NCBI GenBank assembly: GCA_000818945.1
Contig: KN805450.1
Span: forward strand, 72,864-136,863
Direction of reading: 5' to 3'
Length of the DNA stretch: 64,000 nt
DNA from: Schizochytrium sp. CCTCC M209059
Taxonomy: Eukaryota; Sar; Bigyra; Thraustochytrida; Thraustochytriidae
Shown here: in pieces, positions 40,844 to 52,376 of the stretch
How positions within the stretch are numbered: position 1 is the first letter of the stretch
How the letters are laid out: each line of letters starts with the position of its first letter
Made by a program: the position numbers and the translations under genes
Notes under the pieces: generated by a model
What the model saw: only the letters and a program-made list of their open reading frames with translations
The model's database searches: none
Told to the model about the DNA's origin: nothing

Positions 40844-43246
40844 ATGTTTGAGCTCGTGGGCGAGCTGTACGGCCATCAGGGCGACATCCGCGGGCTGGCG
40901 GCCCTCCCCGGCGGCAGACTTGTATCCGGGAGCCGAGACCGTATTGGCAAGGTATGGCGGCCTGTGCGCGAAGGCAAAGGATATGAGGAAGTGGCCGCGC
41001 TTCTGGAGCACGAGCACTGGGTGTCCGTTGTCCTTGCCTTGCCAGGATCGCTGGGCTTTGTGACGGGATGCCAGGATCACAAGATTCGCTGGTACGATGG
41101 TGACGGCAACATCAAGGGCACTCTGTTGGGCCACGAGGGTCCCGTATCCTCGCTGGATTGGAATACCACTTCAGAAGAGCTCGTGAGTGGAAGCTGGGAC
41201 GGAACTGCGCGGATTTGGGATCTGAGCAGCGGGACATGCAAGTCTGTACTCCCGGGTCACGAGAATGGCGTCTGTGTGCTGGCGTTGCCGAATGGGACGA
41301 TCGCAACAGGGTCTGCCGGCGTCCAGCGCAACAATCGCGTCGAGGGCTTTCAGGTGCGACTGTGGCGCGACGGTCAGCAATTGTCCTCGCTCAAGGAACA
41401 CCAGGGTGCCGTGCGGAGCTTGTGCAGAGCAGCGGCGGACGGCGCGACATTTGCGAGCACGTCAAACGATGGTACGGTTCGTGTGTGGCCTGCCGAGGGT
41501 GGCGCATCTCTGGCGACCATGAGCAACCCTCCGGGTCCAGAGGGCTCGCCAGCGTTCAACTTTTGCGTGGCAGCAGCCGATGGATATTCGCGGCTGGCCG
41601 TCGCAAGCGACGACTGCTGCGTGCGCATCTGGAACCCTGAGACCGGGTCGATGGAGGAGGAGATTGCGCACCCATGCACGGTGTGGTGTGTGGTACAGCT
41701 GGAGAATGGCGACTTTGCCACGGGCGGCTCCGACGGCGTGGTGCGTGTGTTTTCGCGCGATGCGAGTCGCCATGCACCGGGCGAGGTTCGCGAAGGGTAC
41801 CTCAATGAAGCGCTGAAGCGGCGGGAAGCAATTGCAAACAAGGCGTCGAATGGCGGGCAAAAGATTGATCCGTCCAAGCTGGCGAAAATCTACGAAGCGA
41901 AACCTGGCGGGAGCGATGGCGAGGTGAAAATGTTCAACAAGGAAGGCCAGGCATGGGTCTACTCGTGGTCTGCCTCGTCGCAGACCTGGATTGAGGTGGG
42001 CGAAGTGATGGGCGACGCCGGTGGAAAAGAAATGATTGATGGCGTAGAGTACGACAAGGTAGTTCCTGTAGAGATTGAAGACCCTTCCTCGGGCGGAGTG
42101 CGCAAGCTGCAGCTTGGGTTCAACAACGAGGACTCGCCGTACGTCGTGGCACAGCAATTCGTGGCCAAGCACGAGCTTTCGGAGCATCACACGCAACAGA
42201 TTGCCGAGTTTGTACAGAACGTGAGGGGTCAGGCCTCGGGCCCGCCAACGATTGACATGTCTGGCGGCGGCGCAGCGAGTGGCGCGAGCGCAGGTGCAGG
42301 TGCCGGCGCAGGTGCCGGCGCAGGCGCGACAACGTCTTCTTCTATGGAGGTTGACGAAGGCGGAGCGGTTGGCTTTCCTCTGCAGTTTGCGTCGGGCGTT
42401 GCCTTTGAGGCGGGCGACCTGGACAAGATTATGAGCAAGTTGGAAGAGGTGAACGCTTCGCTTGCAGAAGCGTCGTTGAGCGACAAGGAGCTCGCAGCCT
42501 TGCGCGAGGTCTGCGCCACGCTTAAGCAAACGTCTCGATACCACGCAACGACGGTGGACGCCGCGGGCGTGCGCGCTCTTTTGCGCGCCTTTGCCGATTG
42601 GGACCTTGTGGAGGGCTTTCCGGTCATGGATGTGCTGCGATTGGTGCTGACCCATCCAGACGGAAGTGCCAAGGTGGCAGCTACGGGCCGTGTAGGGGAG
42701 ATCTTGACGCGTTCTTTGGCCGTGGCAAGCGCCAAAGGCTCCGAGAGCGCGGCTCCCCTTGCCCCGGCGTTGGTGGGTGCGCGCGTGGCCGCCAATGTAT
42801 TTCGACACCCGCCGACAGCAGATGCTGCGGTCAAGGCTCTCGATGGCGCGGCGAGTGCCGTGGAGGATGTGGCCGAGCCGCTGCGCGCCTTGACGGAGTT
42901 TCCAAACAAAAACGTGCGCGCTGCTGCGGCGACCTGTCTGATGAACTGTGCCAACAAGCTGGCTCATACGCGGAGCGTCACGACTACGACGGAGACGCGT
43001 CAGGGTCTGCTGCGGGCAGCAGTACAGGCGATCGAGGCGTGTGCATCGCAGGGAGCCAAGGAGGGCGAGGCTGCACGCAAGGCGGCGCTTGCCGCCGGGT
43101 GTCTGCTCGTGCTCGACTCTTCGCTCGAGGGGGACTTTGATGGTCTTGCGGCTGCGCTCTCGACAGCCGAGGGGCTTGACGTCCCTGCACTGACGACCGT
43201 GTGTGACAATCTTCGAGCATTGCTTCGTCGTAGGGGACATAAATGA
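40844..43246 (+). CDS. PLAA: PLAA/Doa1 (Ufd3) ubiquitin-binding Cdc48 cofactor
   Basis: 800 residues, single exon, ATG at 40844 directly after the CAAGG satellite. WD40 propeller, about 1-300: ELYGHQGDIRGLAALPGGRL, LVSGSRDRIGKVWRP, HEGPVSSLDWNTTSEELVSG, WDGTARIWDLSSGTCKSVLP, TFASTSNDGTVRVWPAEGGA. PFU domain, about 340-455: KIYEAKPGGSDGEVKMFNKE, WVYSWSASSQTWIEVGEVMG. An Ala/Gly linker (~475-500) precedes the PUL domain, about 508-800: FPLQFASGVAFEAGDLDKIM plus Armadillo-like helices. This is the complete Doa1/PLAA order. Known role: binds ubiquitin through WD40/PFU and p97/Cdc48 through PUL, supporting ubiquitin homeostasis, mitochondrial and ribosome quality control and endosomal sorting. Length agrees with human PLAA (~795). 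Confidence 0.96.
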   Translation: MFELVGELYGHQGDIRGLAALPGGRLVSGSRDRIGKVWRPVREGKGYEEVAALLEHEHWVSVVLALPGSLGFVTGCQDHKIRWYDGDGNIKGTLLGHEGPVSSLDWNTTSEELVSGSWDGTARIWDLSSGTCKSVLPGHENGVCVLALPNGTIATGSAGVQRNNRVEGFQVRLWRDGQQLSSLKEHQGAVRSLCRAAADGATFASTSNDGTVRVWPAEGGASLATMSNPPGPEGSPAFNFCVAAADGYSRLAVASDDCCVRIWNPETGSMEEEIAHPCTVWCVVQLENGDFATGGSDGVVRVFSRDASRHAPGEVREGYLNEALKRREAIANKASNGGQKIDPSKLAKIYEAKPGGSDGEVKMFNKEGQAWVYSWSASSQTWIEVGEVMGDAGGKEMIDGVEYDKVVPVEIEDPSSGGVRKLQLGFNNEDSPYVVAQQFVAKHELSEHHTQQIAEFVQNVRGQASGPPTIDMSGGGAASGASAGAGAGAGAGAGATTSSSMEVDEGGAVGFPLQFASGVAFEAGDLDKIMSKLEEVNASLAEASLSDKELAALREVCATLKQTSRYHATTVDAAGVRALLRAFADWDLVEGFPVMDVLRLVLTHPDGSAKVAATGRVGEILTRSLAVASAKGSESAAPLAPALVGARVAANVFRHPPTADAAVKALDGAASAVEDVAEPLRALTEFPNKNVRAAAATCLMNCANKLAHTRSVTTTTETRQGLLRAAVQAIEACASQGAKEGEAARKAALAAGCLLVLDSSLEGDFDGLAAALSTAEGLDVPALTTVCDNLRALLRRRGHK

Positions 43247-44555
43247 ATCTCGAAAACACTACTTATTGTTGGATAGGACTTGAATCGAGTTCTCCTTTTC
43301 TTGCCGTTTTTATGACTTGCTTTTTCGTTTCGTACTGCTGCTATTACTCTGCTCCGTCGACATTTTATCTTCAGGAATAAGTGTTTCAGAGACCAAACAT
43401 AGGACAAGACGGGACAAGACGGGATAAGGGACGATTGGCGTCGGATTCATCTTCCATTCATTTCCACTGAATTGACCTTGTTTGGGAGCTATGTTTCCAC
43501 AAAGCAAACGAGTGGGGACGTGCTGGATTGTGACGAGTGAAAAATAAGTGCTGGCGCTGTTGATTTCAAAAAGAAAAGTAAGAAAGAAAGAAAAGGTGGG
43601 AAGGAAGGAAGGAAGGAAGAGAGAAGACAATTTGATTTGTTGATTTAAGGAATGTATGCAACGCTGCAAAAGAACGGGAGGCACGGTAAGAGAAACCTGC
43701 ACTGTTCGTTTGTTTGTTTGTTTGTTTGTTGTTCCATATGGTTTATAAATGAGGGCGCGCAAGAAGCAGGACACTGCAAAGTGTGTCATGCAAAACTATT
43801 TCTACCACTACTACTGCGCTCTCAACAGATGATCTTGAGAGCAATGCGCTTGTGCCTCTCATGTATATCGCGCAGGAAGGCATACATACATACATACAGT
43901 CAAACAGACAGACAGATTTGAAGAAAAAAAAATGCCGAGCCACCCGTTCCGCATGTTACAAACTTCCGTTTCAACAGTCAGACGCGCTTGGTCGTCTCGG
44001 AAGACGTGAGGGTGTCGATTCATTCATTCATTCATTCGTATTTGGTTTCTTCGGACTGGGTCGGTCGCACTCGCTGCTAGGGTTCATGCGCGTAAAACGC
44101 ATGAACACGTAGCAACCGGCGGCAGTGCGTTCGCCATCCGTCGAGGTGGGTCCTTCGACCCTTGACACTTGCGACTCTCTTCGTTTCCATGAGAAGAGAT
44201 GAGAGAAAGAGAGCGAGGTGAAGGGGAAAGACCATATATAGCACACGAGAGCGGTAGCTGCCTACGCGCTCAGAGACCTTGCAAAAGTCGCAAAAAGTCG
44301 CCGGCGGGCACATCTCAAGCCACTCGCGCGCCAGTCTCTACGGACGGCAGGCAATGCGGGCTCAAGTTGTTTGTGCTGATTGGTTGGTTGCTTGTTTGTT
44401 TGGTTGGTTGCTTGATCGATCGATGTGTCAGTCAATCAATCAATCAAGCAATCAAGCAAGCAAGCAAGCAAACAGTCAGACAAACGAAAGAGAGAGAGAG
44501 AGAGAGAGGGAGGTTGGAAGAGCGTGAAGAGACGCGAACCAACGAGACACAGCAC
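43247..44555. other. Convergent intergenic region PLAA / arginase
   Basis: 1.3 kb with short tetranucleotide arrays: GAAG/GAAA near 43575-43620, TTTG 43705-43730, ATAC near 43880, ATTC near 44018-44037, TTGG and CAAT runs at 44380-44455, and (GA)n 44488-44506. No gene seen. Confidence 0.65.
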
Positions 44556-45854
44556 TTAGATGATGCGAGCGCCCATGGCGGAAGAAATGAGGGCCATGCC
44601 GAGCGCGGCGGTCATCTCGGACTCGGGACCAGGCGCGAGCTTGGGGTTGACCTCGACGAGATCCATGGAGCCGAGCATGCCGGTGTTGCCGACGGCCTCG
44701 GCGACGTAGTGAGCCTCGCGGAAGTTGAGACCGCCACGAACGACGGTGCCAGTGCTGGGCGCGACCTCAGGGTCGACGGCGTCAATGTCGTAGCTGAGGT
44801 GAAGCGGGCGCATGGATCCGTCGGGCTTGCGGAGAGACTCAATGGCCATGTCCATGACGTTGCCGATGCCGAAGCGGTCGACGTGGTGCATGGAGAAGGC
44901 AGTAATTTTGTGATCGCGGATGATCTTCCGTTCGCCGGCGTCGAGGTCGCGGAGGCCGACAAAGACGATCTGATTCGGGTTGAGCTTGGGGACGTCCTTG
45001 AACCACTCGAAGCCCGGGAGCAGGGTGGGGTCGATGAGACCGAGCATGAGACCGAGGGGCATGCCGTGCATGTTGCCGCTGGGGCTGGTCTCTGGGGTGT
45101 TGAGGTCGCCGTGGGCGTCGACCCAGATGATGCCGGTGTCGGGGCGAGCGCGGAGGATGGCCGAGACGGATCCGGCCGAGAGCGAGTGGTCACCGCCGAG
45201 GATGAGGGCGAACTCCTTTTCCTTGGCGGCCTCGTAGACGCGGTCGTGGATCTTCTTGAGGCCCTTGCCGACGGTGAAGCAGTTCTTGGCGAGGCCCTTG
45301 ACCTTGGTGCGGTCAATGGCCGGGTCGCTGCGGCTGGGTTCGTCGAATTCGAGGTCACCCTTGTCGTCGATGCGCCACTCGAGCGCGAGGAGGTTGTCCT
45401 CGAGGCCGCAGGCGCGCAGGATCTGGGAGCCCTGATCGGTGCCTGCGCGGGGCTGGCCCCAGGACATGGGGGCGCCGATGATGCTGGCGGTCTTGGGCAC
45501 GCGGAGGAAGGGGGGCACCTCGACCTCTTCTCCGAGGTGGTCGTAGTTGCCGTGGACGACGGCGCCGCCCATGCCCATTTGCTCGGGGTTGAAGCCGTGC
45601 TTGGCGTCTTGGGCTGAGGCCTCGGTGGACCTCCACCTCCTGGGCGGCTCGCCGGTGACGGGATGCGTCGAGGCCTGCTCGCGCTTGTTGGCGGTTGAGG
45701 TCTTGCGGAGGGCCGTTCGGTCGGTCACTGCGCCTGAGACTCGCCAGCGCCTGCGTGCTGCGGCGGCGGCGCCAACCGCGGGCTTGACGCGCGTGCGTGC
45801 GCGCGAGGCGGCCGCCACGGGCGTCAGGGTGCGTCCCATGCGTGCGCCGATCAT
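44556..45854 (-). CDS. Arginase, probably mitochondrial
   Basis: 432 residues, single exon. The first ~85 residues (MIGARMGRTLTPVAAASRAR...) are rich in Arg and Ala with few acids at first, compatible with a mitochondrial presequence. The ureohydrolase fold has all manganese motifs: LILGGDHSLSAG (His ~221), IIWVDAHGDLNTPETSPSGN (Asp/His/Asp ~245-250) and LSYDIDAVDP (~355-360). The SPSGNMHGMPL block and GHMG-region spacing favour arginase over agmatinase. It hydrolyses arginine to urea and ornithine. An ornithine-type mitochondrial carrier lies elsewhere in this window, so substrate import and product export could be linked. Upstream are (GAAA)n and (GCAGA)n arrays on the coding strand, as also upstream of the mitochondrial carrier at 5.5 kb. 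Confidence 0.96.
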   Translation of the reverse strand: MIGARMGRTLTPVAAASRARTRVKPAVGAAAAARRRWRVSGAVTDRTALRKTSTANKREQASTHPVTGEPPRRWRSTEASAQDAKHGFNPEQMGMGGAVVHGNYDHLGEEVEVPPFLRVPKTASIIGAPMSWGQPRAGTDQGSQILRACGLEDNLLALEWRIDDKGDLEFDEPSRSDPAIDRTKVKGLAKNCFTVGKGLKKIHDRVYEAAKEKEFALILGGDHSLSAGSVSAILRARPDTGIIWVDAHGDLNTPETSPSGNMHGMPLGLMLGLIDPTLLPGFEWFKDVPKLNPNQIVFVGLRDLDAGERKIIRDHKITAFSMHHVDRFGIGNVMDMAIESLRKPDGSMRPLHLSYDIDAVDPEVAPSTGTVVRGGLNFREAHYVAEAVGNTGMLGSMDLVEVNPKLAPGPESEMTAALGMALISSAMGARII

Positions 45855-46168
45855 CCTCGCTCGCTTGCTTGCGCTTGCGCTTGTGCTTTGGTCTGTCTGT
45901 CTGCTGTTTGTCTGTCGGGGGTCTGCGCCGCTGCGCCGGGTTCTCTCGCTCTCTCTTCCCGCCTGTCTTCCTGCTTTCTGCTTTCTGCTTTCTGTCTGCT
46001 TTCTGCTTTCTCTGCCTGCCTGCCTGCCTCGAGCGCGGCACCCGGCGGCCTGACTGTTTCGGGTTTGCTCTCCTCGCCCGCCCTGCGCGTCTGTCTCCCT
46101 CGGTTCTCCGCTTGTTTCGGTTGTGCCGTTCTGGCCGCCTCGCCTCGCCTCGCCTCGCCTCTGTGGTG

Positions 46169-46224
<56 letters not shown>

Positions 46225-46866
46225 GCAGCCAGCTCTCCCTCTCCCTCCCGGCTCTCGCTGCCTCTGCCGCCTCCGCCTCCTCCTCCGCGCTCGCGCCTCC
46301 GACTCGCCCGCTCCGCTTCCCGCCTTCCGCCGCGCTTCCGCCAGCCTCCCCGGCGCCGCCTCGGCCCTCCCTCGCCCCGCCTGCCGGGGCCTGGCTGGCT
46401 GGCTCACGCGGCTGGCTCTGCCTGCGCTGCTCTGCTCTGCTCTGCTCTGCTCTGCTCTGCTCTGCTCTGCACGCGGGGTCGGCAGAGACGCGGCGCCAGA
46501 TGGAGGCAGGGAGGGAGGGAGGGAGGAGGTTCGAGGGGAGGCGGGAAGCAGGAAGCGAGAAGGGAAGCTGACTCACGGTTGGGCGCGCCATGGACGCGTC
46601 GGTCTGTCTGTCGGTCTGTCTGTCTGTCTGTCTGGCTGTCTGGCTGTCTGGCAGTGGCTGGCTGGCTGGCTGGAGCGGCGGCGAGGCGTGCGTGGACAGG
46701 TCAAGTCAAAGCTTGCCTTCTGCGGAATCATCGACGTACGGACGTATGCCTGCACGCACGCCAAGCGTGCTTCGATTGCCGTAAACAGACAGCTCCTGAG
46801 CTCGCCCGGATCCAGGTCATTCATCCTTTCATTCCATTTCTCTTCGCTAGGCCTACATACATAGCC

Positions 46867-47374
<508 letters not shown>

Positions 47375-48574
47375 TGCGCCGTCCGCCTATGACTAACCGT
47401 AACGTCCTTGCTCCCTCCCTCCCTCCCTCCCTCTCTCTCTCCCTCTGGCTGGCTGGCTGGCTGTGGCAGGCAGGGCGAACTAGCCAACCATCTAACCGTC
47501 TGCGCTCGCCCGTCCTGCCCAGTCGCCCTCTCGCGGCGTCTGTCCTGGCTGCCTGCCTGCCTGCCTGCCTGCTGCCACAGGGCTTCCCGCGCCGCCTCGC
47601 CTCGCAGCCGCCGCGCCGCGCCCTGCCCTCGCGGCGGAGGCGTTCCGGCGGCCTCCCTCCCTGCCTGCCTGCGCTTCCTGCGGCCGCGCACGCGCAGGTT
47701 CGGCGGAGGCCTCTCGCCCGCGGTCCCTTGCTCTGCTCGGGCTCTCTCTTGCCCGTTGGGAGGAGGAGGGAGGGAGGGAGGGAGGGAGGAAGGCCGGCGG
47801 CGGTCACGGCCAGCGGCAGAAAGGAGCCGAGAGCACTGGCGAGGGAGGGCAAGGGAGGGAAGGAGCCCTGACTGGCGGGCGGGCGCGTCGGTCAGCCACA
47901 GGCGGCTCGAATCAAGCGAGGCGCCGCGAGATTACCGCCCCCGGCGCCGCCCACTTCTTTCTCCGCTCCTGCGTGCTCGCTGGGTTCTTTAGGGCGGCCG
48001 CGCTCGGCAAGAATGATCAAGACTGAAAGAAATCATGAAGGAAAGAAATCACGAAAGAAAGAAAGAAATCACGAAAGAAAGGAATCACGAAAGAAAGAAA
48101 TCTTGACAGAAATCAAGAAGGCGGGCGGCCAGCCAGGCGAGGCAGTTCAGCCCCGCACGCGTCACGAATCGAAGCTTTCGCGCGCGTCATGCGCATCGGC
48201 ACCTCACAGCGCAGCACCCGCGGCAACAGCAGCCAGGGCAGCGGGAGATCAACGAACCCAGCCGGAGCGAGGTCCGCCTCCCGGTCGCCGGGCTCTCTCT
48301 GTGAGCGCTTGCCTGCCTGCCCGCTTGCCCGCTTGCTTGCTTGCTCGCTTGCTCGCTTGCTTGCAGCTGCCGCCACTGCCTGCAGACGCTCGCAGCTGGC
48401 GGCACGGGCGGCGCCAGGCACGCCGGCACCAGCAGCGGCGGCGGCTCAGCGTGCTCGCGGTGCGCGCGGTGGAGAAGATAGGAGCGCCAGCTTCGAGACG
48501 AGGCCCAGCCCGCACGCCTCCATCACTGCGAGAGCGAGCGTGCGGAAGAAGCGTGCGACCGCCAGCGACCGCCA

Positions 48575-48609
<35 letters not shown>

Positions 48610-49510
48610 TGGCCGGCCAACTGTCGAAGAGCTGGGAAGCGTTGGGTCTGAGCTCCCCACGAGCTGGCTGGCCGCGACGCGACACGACTCGACACGGCAC
48701 GACAAAGCACGGCGCGACACGGCCAAGCCCTGCATCACCAGCGGAGCCTCCTGCAGGCTGAGCCGAGCCGAGCCGAGCCGAGTCGCGCCGAGCCGCCGCG
48801 CTTGTCTCCTCTCCTCTCCTCTCCTCTCCTCGCCGACGGTCGCCCTGCCTCTCGCGCAAAGCCAGCCGGCCATGAGAGCCCGCGCTGTTCTCGCATACGT
48901 ACGCCACCGTCGTGATGGCCAGCCGCAGCCGCGCCGTCGCTGCAGCCGGCAGTGGCCATAGTGGCCGCTGCAGCTAGCTGCCAGCTCTTTCTTGCCGAGG
49001 CAGGCATGTCTTCCTATCCACGTACGTACGTATAACTATCGCGTCCACCCAAGGCGACCTCCGTGCTTCGGCCTCCTTCGGCTCTCGCCGCCATCATGAT
49101 GATGGTCCTGTAGAGAGAGTCTCATGGCACACATACCATCTCGCTCGCTGCAGGCAGCTGGCTGGTGTGCCTGTGGCCATGGTATATTATAGCTGGCTGA
49201 TGACGACATGCGCGTCTTCAAGTTGGGAGCGGTGCAGCTTGTTCTTGGGACTCGACGTCGGGAGGAAAACACAGCGCACACCCGCCCTACTCCTTCGTAC
49301 CACTCGGTAGGCTCGCTCGCTAGGAAAAAAGAAAAAGAAAGAAGCGAGTGGGACAGGAAAGATGCGGCACGCCAGGCGCCCTACTGCCCGCACCGATCCT
49401 CCATCACAACTCGAAGATACGACGATGCAACGCGCGGCAGGGTGCTCACTGGCGGCTGGCTTTCTGCCGGTGCGGCTGGCTAACTGGCTGGCTGGCTGGC
49501 TGGCTTCCCG

Positions 49511-49600
49511 CGATGCTCGCTCGAGCCGCGATACTCGCTCGAGCCGCGATACTCGCTCGAGCCGCGATGCTCGCTCGAGCCGCGATGCTCGCTCAAGCCA
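49511..49600. repeat. Five-copy 18-bp tandem repeat (CGATRCTCGCTCGAGCCG)
   Basis: Five 18-bp units, differing at the fifth base (G/A), with a last variant copy. Each intact copy has a CTCGAG palindrome. One frame would read RDxRSS hexapeptides, but no gene context supports translation. Confidence 0.9.
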
Positions 49601-51562
49601 CTCTCGGCATGCCGCAGCCGGCTTCTTCGGCCGTTCCTTCCCTCCGAGTCCCTCCCTCCCTCCGTCCTTCTTTTCCTTCCCTTCTTCCCTGTAGAGCTAG
49701 ATCGTTCGAGGTACGCGGCTGTCCGCGAATGGTTGGTTGGCTGGCCGAGCGCCGAGAATCAAGACTCGCCGCGCACAAAAATCGGCGCTCTTCGCATCGC
49801 GGCCAGCGCAGCGCAACTCGCAGCGCAACTCGCGGGGAACCAACCAGCCATCCAGCGCAAGCGAGGCCGACGATGTCAGAACGCGACGCGACTTTTAAAT
49901 CGTCGAAACGCCGCCCCGCCAAGCCAAGCCGACCCCTCCACGTTGAGTGAGGTGCAGCGGTCACCCACCACCCACCATGGCCACTGGCCGGGGCCACTCA
50001 GCCCGGACGGAGCAAAACGCAACAGCCTGCCGGTCCGGAATGGTCGAGCGGATCGAATTTTTTGCGCTGCTAACCGATCGAGACGATTCGGGCCGCCCCG
50101 CCCGTGGCGCAATCGCCCGCCCCCTGCCTGCACTGGCCGGGCCCTTCCTTCCTTCCTTCCTTCCTTCCAACCGCCGCCGCCGCTGCGACGGGCGTTGGTT
50201 GCACCGGCCGCGGACAAGAAGATTCTTGCGGCCAACACAAATGGCAGGGTGCTGATGCATGCAAAGATGCGATGTGTGAATGCGATAAATGGACGCATGG
50301 GTGGGTGGGTGGATCTTTCTGCGGTTTCAGACCCCTGGCTGGCGACGGCGCCGGAACACGCGACAGGCGGACGCGAAAGGCCTCGATCTCGGCCTCGTTT
50401 TCCGTCCGGCCGGCCCGGCCCACCTCGCTCATCTTGATGCCACACCGCCACCGCGTCTGGGAGGACGCAGGTATCGGCAACAGGCCCTTGGATCCTGCGA
50501 GAGGCGATGGCGACAGCCAAGAAGCGCCTGCGACAGCTCGCCTGGACTAGTGAGTCCCGTCGCGGAACACAAAGAGTAACGCTTTCTGCCGCTGGCGAGA
50601 ACTTTCGCGTCCGCCTCCCGATGGATCTTTCTTTCACATATATACCGGTTCTTTTACCATCTTGAGGTGCGCGCGCGTTCGAGATGGCAAGGGAAACGAA
50701 CGCCCTTGCATACGTCTTGAACCGATGGGGAGACGATATTGATCCCGCCTCATCATTCTTAAAATTGATGTGGTCTTGGTAAACGGGCTCAGCAAATCGA
50801 TGCGTGCTTGTTCCATAGGCTTATCCAGCTGACAGCATCACGTTCTCCCCCATCGCAATCGCTTTGATTGGTCATCGTGGCCTCTAGAGCTGAGATAGAA
50901 CCCGACAGATGCTTTCACAAAACGCTTGCTGGCAACAAGAGAACTCCATGCAGACGTGATGGAAACGCTCACTTGCTCGCGCACAAACCAAGGGGCTTGA
51001 ACACATTCGCCCTTCAATCCAGTCTGACAGCGTTACTCTACAAAACGCATACAGCTTACACGCACGCCAAAAGCGAACTTTGAGCATTCGACTTTTGATT
51101 ACGACTTGGCGAGAATCTTTGCTTGTACTTGTGCAATCGAGGTGCTCGGGCATCTTTTTAAGCTTGAAAATGCACCAACGACTCGCTTGCCTGCCAGCCT
51201 TAAACTCGGACTATAGGCGCGGGCAAGACAATGTCTCTTTCCAAAATTGCATCACCAATCAGTTCAAGGGTGGCTGGCTGCCTTTCGAGCTATATTTACG
51301 TTCTTGTCGATTTTCGATCGCTCTGCAACTTTTCTCAAATGCATGCGCTCAAACCCACCGAGTTAAAATGTTTTCTTGCTAATCTAGACGAGAGTCGCTC
51401 TCGGTGATACAAGCCAAAAGTCTCGGCGATCAATATATTTGCTTTGATCAGCAAAAGGGTCAAACTCGAAGCCCCATCAAATAGCTCGCTCTACGTAGAA
51501 TTCGTTGTGCATGCATGCATGCATTCGAGCACTGCGCCAGAGCAAGCAAGCCCCTTTGCTTA

Positions 51563-51603
<41 letters not shown>

Positions 51604-52376
51604 CTCTGCCGCGCTTCCGCACCGATGTCATAGTCCCACGAGTTCGTCTCTCTATCCATTCCACACCGGCTCGCACCTGGGAGCAAAGAAGGATCTCCAA
51701 AATCAACATCCCGGAGTCCCTTCCTTTGGTCCTGGCGCTCCCGATGGCCATAGTTGTATGTCTTTGTGCGTGTTCCATCGCTTGAAAATTTCCTCTACCT
51801 GATGACCGAGGTAGGACTTGACCTCCGCAAAAAACCGTCATTTACGTCAGCAAGTACCACTTTACTTGTGATTCTCCAGCTTGTCTCAAAGACGAACAAT
51901 CATCCTTCTTTCCCTCAACTCGCATTGCCCTGCCCTGCTTCCCTGCTTGCCTGCTTGCCTGCTTGCCAATCTCCTACACTCATCATGCCAGCGCGCGCGG
52001 CATCGTGGCCCTGTTGTAAGGAAGGAAGAATCCTCGTCTCCGTTACATTTCCTCACCAGGCCGCGCGACCGACCCAAGCAAGGACCGAGAGCGGCTCTGT
52101 GGAAGCTCACGAAGCTCGCAGTCGAGTCCAGGCGAGGTCGCGCTCGCGGCCGCCTTCTCGGGATCTCGCGCGGAGCCCGGACCGCCGGACAATGTGGTCG
52201 AAGAAGGCCTTCAACAAATGAAACCAACTTTGCTGGTTTGTTGACTCGACCGATGATGATGTGAGAACGAATGAAGACGCAGCCTGCATGGAGGATAGAT
52301 AGGCCTAGATGATGATGATACCAGCCAGGCCTAGCAGAGCAGACCTACTTGGCGCGGGACCGCGCGATGCGGTGAG

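Noticed and set aside
40040..41134. Long minus-strand frames reading (LALPC)n and plus-strand frames reading (RQGKA)n
   Set aside because: Artefacts of a stop-free 5-bp satellite that is open in all six frames.
41462..43240. 592-codon minus-strand open frame
   Set aside because: Antisense to PLAA; Arg/His-rich shadow without a domain.
44556..45854. Agmatinase instead of arginase
   Set aside because: The DAHGDLNTPETSPSGN and NMHGMPL blocks follow the arginase pattern; agmatinases usually read DAHxD with a different loop.
49876..50637. 253-codon minus-strand open frame in the gene desert
   Set aside because: Translation is compositionally biased, crosses TTCC repeats and shows no domain or splice structure.
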